Origin: Dromiciops gliroides
Taxonomy: Eukaryota; Chordata; Mammalia; Microbiotheria; Microbiotheriidae
Reading direction: 5' to 3'
Assembly (NCBI RefSeq): GCF_019393635.1
Contig: NC_057866.1
Location: forward strand, 118,434,233 to 118,498,232
DNA: 64,000 nucleotides
Both the position numbers and the translations under genes were made by a program. Below, in pieces: positions 47,116 through 59,612 of this stretch. Numbering within the stretch: the first letter of the stretch is position 1; each line of letters starts with the position of its first letter. The notes beneath the pieces were generated by a model, which was not told the origin of the DNA, searched no databases, and saw only the letters and a program-made list of their open reading frames with translations.

Positions 47116-47263
47116 TTTTTTTTTTTTTCTTTTTATGGGGCAATGAGGGTTAAGTGACTTACCCAAGGTCACACAGCTAGTAAGTGTCTGAGGCCGGATT
47201 TGAACTCAGGTCCTCCTGAATTCAGGGCCAGTGCTTTATCCACTGCACCACCTAGCTGCCCCC
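47116..47263 (-). repeat. WSINE1-type SINE between GUF1 and GNPDA2
   Basis: Antisense copy with target duplication CCTTTTATAGATTTCT / CCTTTAATAGATTTCT. It lies in the gap between the two convergent genes. Confidence 0.94.
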
Positions 47264-47589
47264 CTTTAATAGATTTCTAAGCCTGTCTGGGGTTTAAACA
47301 AAATACTTGGTTTTCGATTCCTATTGGTGTCTCTCCTGTGTATCAACATATATCCCTATATTTTACGATCCTAGTTATTTGTAAGTTGTAATGTATTTCT
47401 ATCATATAGACAATTCATTCTAGCTGAAGCAATTTTACTTACCAGATGGGTTTCTAATAGGTTGAGTAAACAATTTAAAAATAAAAGACTGAAACAAATC
47501 ATCTCAAATAGTCCTCAGTGTATTCATGTAAAAGACCTGAAAAATAAATGCAAATTCACCAGGACTATTAAGAATTATGATTTAATACT

Positions 47590-48568
47590 TGGAATGTATC
47601 CAGAGCATATTTATTTCTTTTCAATCATCTTCTGGAAGTAAAATTTATAAAGGGTTACACATTACAAGCTTTAAGTTCAAGTTAGAAAATGATCCTAATA
47701 TTTGAGCTCACAGAGTAATAATAAATGATACAAGTTGCTATTGTAATGCAAAACAGATTCTATGTAATTCATTTTATACATGTCTGTCCTTTTAGCCATA
47801 ATGATTTATTATGAATTAAACTAATCATTGATACAGTTTAACAATCTTTTTAAAAAAATGTTTCTTGGGTATAAAGATCCCAATTGCCAAAGGAAGTACT
47901 TAACTAAAAGCATGAACCTGAAGAAGTAGATGAAAGCACACTTTTTAAAGTGCTGTTGCAGAAGCTGCATAAAACACATGCATGTAAAGATGCTTTTCTA
48001 AAGGAAGGAAACTGTATAGGCACTGTCTTCTCATATCAAATTAGGTTCTTTTACCAGCAGAATGTAATGGGACTTGAAATGCCCAAATGCTACTGTAGTA
48101 CAATGCTTTTAAGGCAACCATGTGCAAAAGCTTGTGTGAAATACATAGATGTAAACACAGCTTTCCCCAAATTAAGGATTGTGCAGCTACTTTTAACTGA
48201 CAGGTCAGTAGAGTATTGAAAAAAAAAAATCAAATAAATTTCAATAGTCAAAGAATGAAGGATAAATGACTTACAAAATCCTTGTTTTCTTAAATTATAT
48301 TCTAAATTAGGCAGACTTTAATTTTTGATTTGCAGTGTCTATGTTTTTAATGAATTGTTTTGAAAGCTCTCTTCAAAGCTTTAAATAGTGGGAAAATGGA
48401 CTGAAGTTCTCTCACATGGAATGTTTAACAATGTATAGATACCAGACCTTTAAGTTACAATCCTCTAAATTCTGTGTTTTATTTTAGCACATTGCATAGC
48501 AAGAAATTTAGTTCACTACCTATAAAAATGTTGTTCAGTTCATTCAAGGAGAATTTCGCCTCAATCCT
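47590..48568 (-). other. GNPDA2: GNPDA2 3' UTR (extent uncertain)
   Basis: The stretch is mostly free of recognisable interspersed repeats downstream of the GNPDA2 stop, which suits a transcribed 3' UTR. AATAAA signals on the - strand lie at 48483-48478, 47810-47805 and 47615-47610. Which is used cannot be told from sequence, so the lower end given here is the farthest of these. Confidence 0.5.
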
Positions 48569-48630
48569 TCAGTTTTCTTCTTTCATACTGTACAGTGGGT
48601 CCACAAGTTTATTGTGCACATGCATTAAAC
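48569..48630 (-). CDS. GNPDA2: GNPDA2 last coding exon
   Basis: The acceptor on the - strand is CTCCTTTAAG. The exon completes a glycine codon and encodes [19 protein letters not shown], then TGA at 48571-48569. It is too short to stand out as an open frame and was found by looking for the expected C-terminus. Confidence 0.95.
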
Positions 48631-51600
48631 CTTAAAGGAGAAAAAACAAACAAACCACAGTTCTAGTTGTATTTAGGTTATCAAATGAGATATTTGCAAA
48701 AGTGCTTACCGCAGTGCCTAGCTCATAGGAAGTATTATCCCTTCCTTTATCAGTAATTTTTACCTATATCTGACTTCAATTTTAATATAAAGAGGTACAG
48801 CAGGTACATCACAATGGCCAATTAATACAAACAAAACATTCAAGTGAGTGTGGTAAGGAAAAAAAATTAGCAAGATTAGTTTCTGCTTGAAATAAAAAAT
48901 CCAATCCAGAGAGTTTTGTGGGGGTTTTTTTCCCTACACAGCATTTCAGGAAGCCTTATTTAGTGAATATTCAAACCTAGCACTGAGGTATGAAAGATAA
49001 AAGAAATGCAGAAGATGGGGCTTCCCTATCCTCAACATTCAGTTCATTTAGCAAAATTTATTAGATACTGCAGAGCACTAAGCTAGATGGTCATGGAAGA
49101 TAAAAGTTTTGGTAAGAAATACCAAAATAGGGGCAGCTAGGTGGTGCAGTGGATAGAGCACCAGCCCTGGATTCAGGAGGACCTGAGTTCAAATCTGGCC
49201 TCAGACACTTGACACTTACTAGCTGTGTGACCTTGGGCAAGTCACTTAACCCCAATTGCCTCCCCCCCCCCAAAAAAAGTCGCTAAATGCAATAGTTTAA
49301 ATAAGGCAATTCAAAGTGACTTGATTTATAGCAAATTTACATTTTAATATGACAAATTTTAGTACTTTTAAGGTAAGTGATTAATACAATAAGGCAACTG
49401 GTGATAACTGTGATTCTAGTGCATGTTACTGCCATTATAAAATACCATAAGTTCTCCCCCAAAATGTCTGACAATGTCTAGTAAGACAGACTGATAAATT
49501 ACTATTTTTCTTATAACTAAATATTTGAAACTAGCAATATCTGCACATGCCTACAAAATTACATTAATTCACTAAAAAAAAATTAGGTCCTTGGAGACCT
49601 AATTCAGTAACTTTGAAGTTATAATTTAAAATAGACATTAACCTTTAATTTGCTATGAAAGGGGGCTTATGAAAATTAATGACATGGTTAGGAATAAAAG
49701 TAAATGTTTAAACTTAAGTGATATTAAATATTTTCAAATATGTTGGATGCACTTCTTTGTAATGGGAGTAGGAATAGGCACAGTGAATAGAGTGAGCCTC
49801 AGAACCACAAAGACCTGGGATTTGAATACATAATAACTTAGTGATGCTGGATATCACTTAACCTCAAAGTACTCCAGGCAACTCTCTTTAAGAGTATATA
49901 TGGGGGCAGCTAGATGGCGCAGTGGATAGAGCACTGGCCCTGGAGTCAGGAGTACCTTAGTTCAAATCCAGCCTCAGACACCCCCCAAAACAAAGAAAAA
50001 CAAGTTAGGACAACATTAAAAAAAAAAAAACTGGAGGTAGGTGTGGGAGACAAATAGCATTAACCCTTATTTCCTTTACACACCAAAGCAATTTTCTTAA
50101 GGCACTGATGGGTATATGATTATGTTGCTTTCTTGCTCAGGAACCTTCAACGTTTCTTCACTATCTACAGGATATAAAACTTTGGTATTAATAGCATTCA
50201 CAGTGGAGGCAGCTTGGTGATGCAGTAAACAGACTGCTGGTGCAGGAAGACCTGAGTTCAAATGTAGAAATAGTCAATTTCTAGCATGTGACCCTAAGTA
50301 ATGTACTTAACTTGTCTGCCTCAGTTATCTCATCTATAAAATACATATAAGAATAGCACCTACTTTACAGGTTGGGAGAATCAAATTAGATATTTGTAAA
50401 GTGCTTTGCAAACCTTAAAGCAATATAAGTACATGTATGTGTATACATATGTAGGCATCTTATCAGTGTAGATGATATCTTCAGCTGTATACTTCACAAT
50501 TTAGCCATGCCTTCTCATCCTTAGCAAATTGTGTTCATGACTTCCCATAAATCATTCATAGAGGATTCAACCCAACATGCTGGGTGCATCAGTGAAGTAC
50601 AAAGGAATGCCCAAATTTTATCCTTTGTTCTCATTTTATGATCAACCTATCTTTTCTACTTAAGACTTCCTTCATGGTATTGTCCCATGTGCAACTAATT
50701 CCTAGTTACTAATTTTTTGTAACCCTCTTGTGCATATCACACATTTGTAGGCCTGCTCTCTTCCTCCTGTTTAGTTCATTTTCCATTGGCACTGGCCAAA
50801 ATATACTTGCTGACAGATGGCTTATCTAACTATACATCTAGACAATAGGCATTCTTCATATACTTAATCCCCTCCACCCCCACATTAATATCAAATGATT
50901 CTTGAGTGATTCTGTATCTCATATAGAAAAATTTTATAAACTGGGATAACATGAATTCTTTGATAATTCAGACAGGAGCTGAACACTGTCTCTGGGGAAA
51001 AAAGTATTTGTCAAAGTAAATTAGTCATTTATATCTGTATATGTAAGATATAGATGTGTCTACATGTACACATACATATATACACATATAAATAAACAGA
51101 AAAGAGGGAAATGCTTAAACTACTTGAATGAATTGGTTTGAAATGTTTTCAAATATATTTCTGGTTTCTGCCATGATTAGATTTCTTCTTTATTTCACTT
51201 TCTCTATTTAGAGGCTGACCCAAATGTTTGGATAGGTTTCCCTTCACACACACTTGGAAAATATTTCTCTTCTTCTCAGACTGAACTCTAAAGCTCTCAC
51301 TTCCATCTTCCATGAAACTCTCCCACAGCTCAAAATGTTTAATGAACTGAACTGACTTTTCTCCTTTTGTGGAAATCTGGATCAAAGTTGGAAGATACAT
51401 GCTGCAATATAGGTGCGTTCCCAGTATGCAACGGATATGGGACTCTACAAACCAATCACAAACAATTGCCTCTTTGTAAATACTTAGTTCTGAACACATA
51501 TTTGCTATATCCCTGCATTTAAGCATAAAACATTTAGTTGTTCCTTGTAAACTGAGCACATTAAAAATATTTAATTTTTATTTTATTCCCCCCCCCCAAG

Positions 51601-54600
51601 GCAATAAAGGTTAAGTGACTTGCCCAGGGTCACACAGCTAGTAAGTGTCAAGTGTCTGAGGCTGGATTTGAACTCAGGTCCTCCTGAATCCAGGGCTGGT
51701 GCTTTATCCACTGCACCACCTAGCTGCCCCCAAACACATTTTAAGTAAAATTTTCATGAGAATATCTGAATTCATCAAGTATACTCTTACCTCATTTGTC
51801 AAATTAGGTCTGAAGTCTTAAAAATGTGTTAACAAAAACTTTAGTAACCTGTTAGTTTAGGTATTAATTATCTGAACATATGCTGAAATTTTCTCTGCTA
51901 AAAGCAGAGTGGCTAATAACCCACAGACCTATTTTCATAATTTCATGCTGTATAAGGTAGAAGAACCAATGAGGAAATCAATAAGAAGGCAGAATTACTG
52001 GGAGTAGAAATCATGGTAACCTTGAGAACTACTGACACAACTCCATCTGAGAATTTGTGTTAGGGGTAAGTGGAAAGCTTATCACAGTCTGCCATGTGCC
52101 CAAAGTGGGGAAGAAGCAAATTCCCAAAGGTTCAGTGCTTTTTCCACTGCGCCACCTAGCTGCCCCCAAACACATTTTAAATAAAATTTTCATGAGAATA
52201 TCTGAATTCATCAAGTATACTCTTACCTCATTTGTCAAATTAAGTCTGAAGTCTTAGAAATGTGTTAACAAAAACTTTAGTAACCTATTAGTTTAGGTAC
52301 TAATTATCTGAACATATGCTGAAATTCTCTCTGCTAAAAGCAGAGTTCAGCAAGAAGAGAGCTAGGAAGGGATACCATGGACTAAAATTCTACAGGTAAA
52401 ATAAGCCCAAAGAATGATGGGAAGCTCTCAAGAATTAAATCCACAAAGAGGAACAATTGTGAGAAGCAACAGTTGTTTAATGAAACTACCGTCTACTGTC
52501 AAATTTTCAAATTTTTATCATATTGTATATAGTGACCCTCAGGTTATTCTCCTTCCCTTTGCAGCTAACCACTTTCTTTCCTTCCAAACTCCTGCCCTCA
52601 TACTAGGGGACATCATCAACATTTAAATCTCAGTGTGTATACTCAGTTAGCCCTTCCTTAAATAAAACTGAGGGTGAGATCTTCATGCTGTAAGCATGTA
52701 GGTAACAACTAAAAGAAATAAGCCATATGACTTATTTATAGCTATTAGGGAAAGAAGCAATTAAATAGGTAAAAATCCCTCAGGAACATCACAATATTAA
52801 ATTCTTTTTATCTGACGTTTGGGAACTATATGTGAAATAAGATCAAAACCAATTGCTTTTTCTTTAAAAGATGGGTTAAGAGGGGGCAGCTACGTGGCAC
52901 AGTGGATAAAGCACCACCCCTGGACTCAGGAGGACCTGAATTCAAATCCAGTCTCAGACACTTGACATTTACTAGCTATGTGACCCTGGGCAAGTCACTT
53001 AACCCTTACTGGCCTGCCCTTCCCCCGCCCCCCCCCCCCAAAAGATGAATTAAATACCATCAAGTGGCAAAAAAAAAAAATTTTTGAAAATAACTACATC
53101 AGGGGGCAGCTAGGTGGCACAGTGGATAAAGCACCAGCCCTGGATTCAGAAGAACCTAAGTTCAAATCTGGGCTCAGACACTAGACATTAGTGACCCTGG
53201 GCAAGTCACTTAACTCTCATTGCCCCCCCCCAAAAAAACAAATCAAAATAAAATACCATTAACTTACATAAAATGAAAAATATATATAAGCTTTGAATTC
53301 TAGCATATTTGGAAGACATCATGGTGTTCCAGATAATCATTAATCTAGAAAATGTCTCATACATGAATCACAATTTTCCAAAAAATTAGAATGGAACAGA
53401 ATCATTTAAGACTAAAACTATACTGAACATAATTTAAATTTTCTTAAATGACTTTAGAAGGCACTTATGGATGTTAGAGCATATCAAGGTTGCCATTAAG
53501 AATATCAATTAGTTATCATTTGTGTTGATAGAATGTTAATTCATGGAAATTTTTCGTTGACAACCAAATGTCCTTTACACAAATAGTGTGATATGGAAAA
53601 CTATGACAATGTACATTTTCAATACTGCTTCTGGTTTGCACAGAAGAAAATAGAGCTTTAAGAACCTAAAACATCATTTGATTTGTCATGTCATTTGTGT
53701 ACCTAGCTTATTTTGCTTAGCTAGATGTAAAATGAAAAAGTACTTCTTTAGAAGAACTCTAAAAAATTCCTAGAGCCAAGCTTATCAATACGAAGGCATT
53801 TAAAAGTAATTAGGTTTTTTGGTTTCTGGCTCTGATACAAGTGATTATAGTTTTAGCATTGTTCTTGACTCCTGTCCTTTTTATATCCTGTTCTTATTTC
53901 ATGAAAAAAAATTCCCCTAGACAGTGTAGGAATTATAAATCTCTAAAGGAATGCTACTGAGATATTAGATATTTATGTTAGAACTAAAAAATTCTATGTA
54001 TGAGGGTGGGGCTTTTTTTAGTGATGGAAAAGCTCTGGTATCTTTTCAAATTGAAACTCTGTAGTTTCTATAGGAATTATCACTGTATGTCCCAAAAGCC
54101 ATTGTTCAAAATGGATTTAATCTTCATTTGTAGTCTTTGGTAGAAATGTCAATATTTTAATGACCTTTTTTAAAAATTAATTTATTATTTTTTTGGTGAG
54201 GCAATTGGGGTTAAGTGACTTGCCCAAGGTCACACAGCTAGTGTTAAATGTCTGAGGCCACATTTGTACTCAAGTCCTCCTGACTCCAGGGCTGGTGCTC
54301 TATTCACTGCGCCACCTAGCTGCCCTTAATGACCTAATGAAAATCCATACCCTACTGGGCCTTAGCCTAAAACTCAAACCTTAGCCTGGTTTTAATTGCT
54401 CAGGTGATGAACATTTCCAAATTTAGCTAGGTCATAACAGATTTTTAAAAGTAGTGATGATTCTACACTTTCTAGATCATTAGGATCTGTCAAACCTTGT
54501 CATCCAGGATCACTTTCATGCCACAATGAATAATCAGAAAGATTCTGGTGAAAGCTGTAGAAGATATCATCTATGTAAATACAACAAAACCCTCATTAAC

Positions 54601-57600
54601 AAAACTAACACACATTATAATAACAATAGCTAACAAACCAGTATTCTATTTTTATTCCTTTGTTTTATTTCAAGGAAGAGATCTGTAACATTTCTATAGG
54701 TATAAAGGCAGCATAGTATAATGGAAAGTGTGCTAGGAATTTGGAAATCTGGATCCTATAGTTCCTTAAGCAAATCAACAAGCCTTTTTGGGCCTGATAA
54801 AAGAAAGGTCCCATAGACATTTCTGAATCAAAAGATCCAAAGCAGACTTGCCTTCCCCCCAAAACCCACCCCTTTTCCAACCTTCTCTTTCAAGGATACC
54901 ACCATCTATCCAGGCTTCCAAGTTCAAAACCTTGAAGTTCTTGAAGCCTTTCCCTCTCTTCCCATATATCCATTCAGTTACCAAATCTTTTCATTTCTAG
55001 TCCCACATCTTTCACTTCCAATGCCTTTAGTCATAATGATGACGTTAGATCAGGTGTGTCACTAAGCAACAGCTCCCTTAAATGGCTTCATTTTCTCAAG
55101 TCTCTCCCCTCTCCACGCCATTCTAAATATAACTGGCCAAAGAGATTATCTCTAAGTGACACTGATTGTGGCACTTCTGCTCAAAATACCAGTGACCCCT
55201 TTTTGCCTCTAGAAACAAATATAAACTGCTTTAATTGACAAAGTGCTTGACAACCTGGCCATTGTTTTATTAGGTGTTAATCTCCTTTCTGCATTCTACA
55301 TTCTAGTCACTATTCTTTTTAGAATTCCTCACATGACACTTCATCTCCTGTCTCCCTAACTTTTTTCCACTGTTGTTTCTCATGTCTAGAATCCACTCCC
55401 CTCTTCACTTCTGACTTTGAAATCCTTCCTTTCATTCTTCTTAAGCACCATGTTCTACATGAAGGCTTTCCTGATTCTCTGCCTCCTAGTGCCCTCCCTT
55501 TTGTGCCTTGTATTTATTTTGTATAGACATGTTACTTTGACTTACTGCATGGACTTAAATATATGTTGTCTCTACTGTTAAGAGAACTCCTGGAGTAGCA
55601 GTTTCATTTTGGAAAAGAATAAACAGAACAGAACCTGTCACATAATAGGTGCTTAATTAAGATTTATTTTTTGGGGGCAGCTAGTTGTCACAGTAGATAA
55701 AGCACCAGCCCTGGATTCAGGAGGACCTGAGTTCAAATCTGGCCTCAGACACTTGACACTTACTAGCTGTGTGACTCTGGGCAAGTCACTTAACCCCCAT
55801 GGCCCCACCGAAAAAAAATAAGTATTTTCCCTCAAACATTCTGGCTCTAATGTTCTACAATATAAATTTAAAAAGCAATAAATAAAAAACCTGTACTTAA
55901 CTTCCAAATAATAATGCCTATTAATAAATTAGAAGGTGCCTGTATTGACACTTTCTGTTTCTTACATATATTTGTATCCTTTACAGTGACAGGCATAGTA
56001 GCTAATACTAAAAAGGCTTCAATCACTACCTGAGGAATGATAGATAACTAAGGTACCATTAAGCTTATCACTAAAATATTTAACAATTGCAAATAAAAAA
56101 TGATACTAACTTTATACAAAATAAACAAGTACTAAGGATTTAATAATAATGGCATGTTATCATAGTTAAATATTATCTATGTAAAATGAAAAAAATTCAC
56201 CTTAATTAAGGACTCTCATACAATGTCCATTTGATATTCCAATTGGGTAGCGCATCTCTATGTTTTTGCTTTTTTTAAAAAAAAAATAATAAATTGAATT
56301 ATGTTAGTCCCTTACATTAAACTGAATTATCTTAGTTCCTTATATCAACTACAAACAGTTAAAAGCAGTTTGATGCCAATGCAAAGTGACGACTTTGCCT
56401 TCTTGCTGCTACCTTAAGACCAGTACAATTTCAATTCTACTGAGGTGATTTGGGTAAGCTTGGGTACACTAAGAAATTCGAGGGCAACCTTCCTCTGTGC
56501 TCCTCATACTTTACTCTATAATGTCCTCTATAATGGTACTGTGAAAGAAACAAAGTATCCTCTACCTTAAAGTTATTTTTAATTACTTTTCTATAAAGAT
56601 CTCCCTTCCCTCTAGGTGGTACAGTGAGTGGATAAAGTGATGAACCTGGAGTCATGAAGACCTGAGAGCTCAAATGCAGTCTCAGATACTTACTGGCTAG
56701 GTGGCACTGGGTGAGTCACTTCAACTTCTGTATGCCTGTTTCCTCAATGGGAAAATGGGGATAAAATACTTACCCAAGAGAGTTGTTGTGAGGATCAAAT
56801 GAGGTAATAATTGTGAAGTATTTGGTACAAGATCTGCCATGTAGTGGATGCTTAAAAAAATGCTTGTTTCTTTCCCCCCTTCCCCTTTCCCCTTTAGGAT
56901 GTAAAATCCTTGAGTCCAGGAACTGTTTTGCTTTTGTCTTTGTATGCCCAGGGCCCAGAACAATGCTTGGCACTTAGTGGGTACTAATAAATGCTTGCTA
57001 AAGTTGAAAATGTAAGTATTTTACGATCAATCAATGTAAAAAGCCACTGCCCAAGTTCCTATAAAAATGTGTCAAGAAAAAAATCTGTTGTAAAATTTTT
57101 TCCAAGTCATATGCTATTTAGGAAGAAATCTGAAGGAACAAATAGGAAAATGTCAGAAAAAAGTGTGACCAAAAACCATTTTATTTCAATACTGTAGTGT
57201 TCACTCAATCAACAAACACATTTTTTAATTACAATGATGTTTTTGATTTCTCAATGATGCATTTGTATCTTGCAAAAAGATTAATGAAATTTAACATATT
57301 CAATCTAAATGGATGTTTTCTCTTCTCTATCCTTAGGATCAAGTAAATTAGGGAATCAAAAGTAATGAAAGTTACCATAACTGTCATGTTTTATTATGAA
57401 ATTTAGGAGAAATGAAGGAAGTTGTGTTTAAAATGAACTTTTCTTCTTATACTCAGAAATATCATAAGGAAATGCATTAAGAAATCCAGTATTTTTAACT
57501 GTTACAACAAATACAGTGGATAAAAAAGACTAAGTAAAATAGACATCCCATTTTTAAGCAGTTAAAAGTATAACAAAGGGGAAAAATAAAAACTTCTTAC

Positions 57601-58617
57601 AAAAGTTTGCACTTAAAAGTTTACTCATATGACATTCAAAATTTTATTCCCCATGTTCATTGTTTGAAGATTCTTTACTTTAAAATTTTCCCTAGAAATT
57701 TTTTAATAACTGGTCCACAAAGTATTTTTTATTTTGCATGTCCTTCTTTACATGTAAAAATTTCTTGTACAAATCCAAATACTGTGTAATTTAATAATAT
57801 AGATTTCTTTTTATTTTAAAGAATTCTGCTCAGACAAAAGCAAGAAAGTTCCCAGTTATATCTGAAATAGTAATTTAGCTCAATTCATTTATTTTCATCT
57901 AAGACTAGTAGAGAATGTTGAAAAAAAAACACCATTAAATTTAATTTTAGATGTATGAACTACAGCAATGGTTATGAAAGTTTCAAAGAAGGCATGACAT
58001 TTGTATCATAACAGTCAATTCAAATTAAGGAAACGAGTTGACATGAGCTTTCAAAATGGATGAGAACCCTAAAATGTAAAAACAATGACAAATAGCAGAG
58101 AAAAAGGCCCGTATAGACATAAAATAACTGAAACGATATCATTTCACTTTGGGCTAAAATTGCCATACGTAAAACTGAGCCATGAACAAAAAAATCTTAA
58201 TAAAAAGTACAGACTAAAAGGTCTTACTGCTGTCCTTTTTCAAAATTAGAGAACAGAAACAGTCATTCATTCAGCAGCCACTGTTATTTCAATTTGGACA
58301 TTCTTACTTCTTGAAAACAGGTAATGTGCCAGCACAATACCAGTTTTCAGTAATATAGGGCAGGATTTAATTCCATAGCCATATTAGAATTTAAGTATAT
58401 CATTAACAAATCATATGTAGTCAACTTAAATTCAGTGCTCACCTTTAAAGTATTTCACAGTTTTAACTCTTAATTCTAAAGTAGCATCTTCATCACATAC
58501 AAAAATAGTTCGAGGATGCTGCTGGAAAGCTGAAACAGTCCACATATGATTGACTCCTTCTTCTATTGCCTTGTACAGTGCAAATGCTTTATGAGCACCT
58601 GTTATGAGAATCATTAC
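48569..58617 (-). CDS. GNPDA2: GNPDA2, glucosamine-6-phosphate deaminase 2, last two coding exons
   Basis: GNPDA2 is a cytosolic isomerase/deaminase that converts glucosamine-6-phosphate and water to fructose-6-phosphate and ammonia, joining hexosamine breakdown to glycolysis. Only the 3' part is in the window: 58443-58617 and 48569-48630 on the - strand, joined across a 9.8-kb intron in matching phase (AAA G | GT TTA). Together they encode the last 78 residues, from [20 protein letters not shown] to [19 protein letters not shown]. The family is a NagB-like Rossmann enzyme; this is its C-terminal third. The short tail ending soon after DPLYSMK, and HVHNK rather than LVHNK, point to GNPDA2 and not the longer-tailed GNPDA1. 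I did not find earlier exons in 58.6-64.0 kb, so they lie beyond the edge. The gene is convergent with GUF1. Confidence 0.95.
49130..49277 (+). repeat. WSINE1-type SINE, GNPDA2 last intron
   Basis: Full sense copy ending CAATTGCCTCC and a C-run plus A-run. Confidence 0.93.
49904..50028 (+). repeat. 3'-truncated WSINE1-type SINE
   Basis: Sense copy that stops after CAGCCTCAGACA and passes to a C/A-rich tail. A MIR-like SINE follows at 50205-50425. Confidence 0.88.
51149..51559 (-). other. Unrecognised 136-codon open frame
   Basis: The frame begins [15 protein letters not shown] and ends [13 protein letters not shown]. It is Cys-containing, basic at its C-terminus, and has no transmembrane segment or domain I recognise. 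It lies within the GNPDA2 last intron, on the same strand as GNPDA2. An AT-rich intron seldom gives 136 open codons, but chance or an old repeat is the likelier source. I assign no function and do not call it a gene. Confidence 0.2.
51588..51730 (-). repeat. WSINE1-type SINE
   Basis: Antisense copy with a nine-base C-run at its 3' end instead of T-run. Its 5' end is included in the local duplication described next. Confidence 0.92.
51699..52346. repeat. Local direct duplication, 212-base copies 436 bases apart
   Basis: 51699-51910 and 52135-52346 align without gaps with 8 differences by eye, about 4 percent. Both copies begin within the SINE 5' end (GTGCTTT, CCACTGC) and end at AAAAGCAGAGT. 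A 224-base unique stretch separates them. Confidence 0.92.
52882..53039 (+). repeat. WSINE1-type SINE
   Basis: Sense copy ending in a C-run. The flanks AAAAGATGGGTTAA and AAAAGATGAATTAA are its target duplication. Confidence 0.92.
53102..53240 (+). repeat. WSINE1-type SINE
   Basis: Second sense copy 62 bases after the previous one, with a small internal deletion in the ACTAGCTGTG segment. Confidence 0.9.
53245..54155. other. No gene or recognised repeat
   Basis: AT-rich intronic sequence with no feature I can support. Confidence 0.5.
54165..54325 (-). repeat. WSINE1-type SINE
   Basis: Antisense copy. The target duplication TTAATGACC is on both sides. Confidence 0.92.
54850..55660 (+). repeat. 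LINE2 segment
   Basis: Starts near CCAACCTTCTCTTTCAAGG and proceeds through TGAAGGCTTTCCTGATTCTC and CATAATAGGTGCTTAATTAAG in L2 sense order over about 800 bases. A MIR-like SINE precedes it at 54700-54800. Confidence 0.7.
55673..55818 (+). repeat. WSINE1-type SINE
   Basis: Sense copy ending CATGGCCCCACCG plus A-run, inserted at the end of the L2 segment. Confidence 0.92.
56605..57003 (+). repeat. THER1/MIR-like SINE joined to an L2-type 3' end
   Basis: The tRNA-like head and CCTGTTTCCTCAATGGGAAAATGGGG are followed by TGTTGTGAGGATCAAATGAGG. An L2 terminus then follows (TCCTTGAGTCCAGGAACTG, AATAAATGCTTGCTAAAG). Confidence 0.7.
58443..58617 (-). CDS. GNPDA2: GNPDA2 penultimate coding exon
   Basis: The exon is bounded on the - strand by acceptor TTTTCCAG and donor GTGAGC. 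It encodes 58 codons plus one base: [58 protein letters not shown]. It agrees residue for residue with my memory of the mammalian protein. Confidence 0.97.
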
Positions 58618-58718
58618 CTGGAAAACACATAATGTGAATTAAATTCCAGAAGATCCTATACAGTTTTAAATAGGACAATGGTAATTGGCAATAGGTTACA
58701 TCAGCCTCCTAAAAGTTT

Positions 58719-58719
<1 letters not shown>

Positions 58720-58776
<57 letters not shown>
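58720..58776. repeat. (CA)n microsatellite
   Basis: About 28 CA units lie about 100 bases upstream of the GNPDA2 penultimate exon, in GNPDA2 sense as (TG)n. Confidence 0.96.
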
Positions 58777-58781
<5 letters not shown>

Positions 58782-59340
58782 TGTCTTGCAGGGAGAAGAA
58801 ATTACAAGGAAGAAAACTATAGACCAAAATCTCTAATGAATACCAGTAAAATACTGAATATTAGCAAAGAGGCTATAGAAATATTTTCAAAAGTATTCAC
58901 TATGACTAGGCTGAATTTATATCAGGAATAATAAGGTTGGTTCAACATCAGAAAAACTATAAACCTAAGAGAACCAATTAATAGCATAGTATCTGGCACA
59001 CAGTAGGTATTTATGACTGAATATTATTGTGTTCTAACAAATGATGAATATGATGGATTCAGAGAAATTTGGGGAAACCTATGCGAACTGATACATAGTG
59101 AAATGTGCAGAACTAGTTCAACAATTTAAACCACAATAATTTAAAGCAAAATCGATTTAAAAGACTTTAAAACTCAGCAAGTGACAAATCATGACTTCAG
59201 AAGATGGATGAAGCAACCTTCCCCACCCTCCCAACTCTCAGAAAAAGTGATGATAAGCTGGGGTACAGCTGGAGTACAGAATGAGATATGCATTTCGATA
59301 TAGGGCCAATGTGTTTATTCATTTTGTCTGGTTAAATTAA
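58777..59340 (+). repeat. L1 fragments (ORF2 piece and 3' UTR piece)
   Basis: 58777-58985 reads as L1 reverse-transcriptase text (CTAATGAATACCAGTAAAAT, GGTTGGTTCAACATCAG). 59030-59340 reads as L1 3' UTR (GAACTGATACATAGTGAAATG, GCAGAACTAG). Confidence 0.7.
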
Positions 59341-59344
59341 TTTG

Positions 59345-59612
59345 CTATAATTTATTACCAGGAGGAGATATGTGGCACAGTCAATAAAGTGCTCAGCCTG
59401 GAGTCAGGAAGACCTGAGTTCAAATCCAGGCTCAGACAATTATTAGCTGTATGACCCTGGGCAACTCACTTAACCCCATCTGCTTCAGTTTCCTGACCTG
59501 TAAGAATTAACTAGAGAAGGAAATGAACGACATACTACTCAGTTATCTTTGCCAAGAAAACCCCAAATGGGTTTAAAGAATCAGACATGAAAGAAACAAC
59601 TAAACACCACCA
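59345..59612 (+). repeat. MAR1-type SINE with RTE-like tail
   Basis: Core plus CTTTGCCAAGAAAACCCCAAATGGG and CAGACATGAAAGAAACAAC. Confidence 0.82.

Larger units (their letters stand above)
48631..58442 (-). other. GNPDA2: GNPDA2 last intron (repeat-rich)
   Basis: This 9.8-kb intron holds eight or more SINEs, a LINE2 segment at 54.85-55.66 kb, a THER1/MIR plus L2-tail composite at 56.6-57.0 kb, a local duplication at 51.7-52.35 kb and an unrecognised open frame at 51.15-51.56 kb. The part from 57.0 to 58.44 kb holds no repeat I recognise. Confidence 0.75.
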
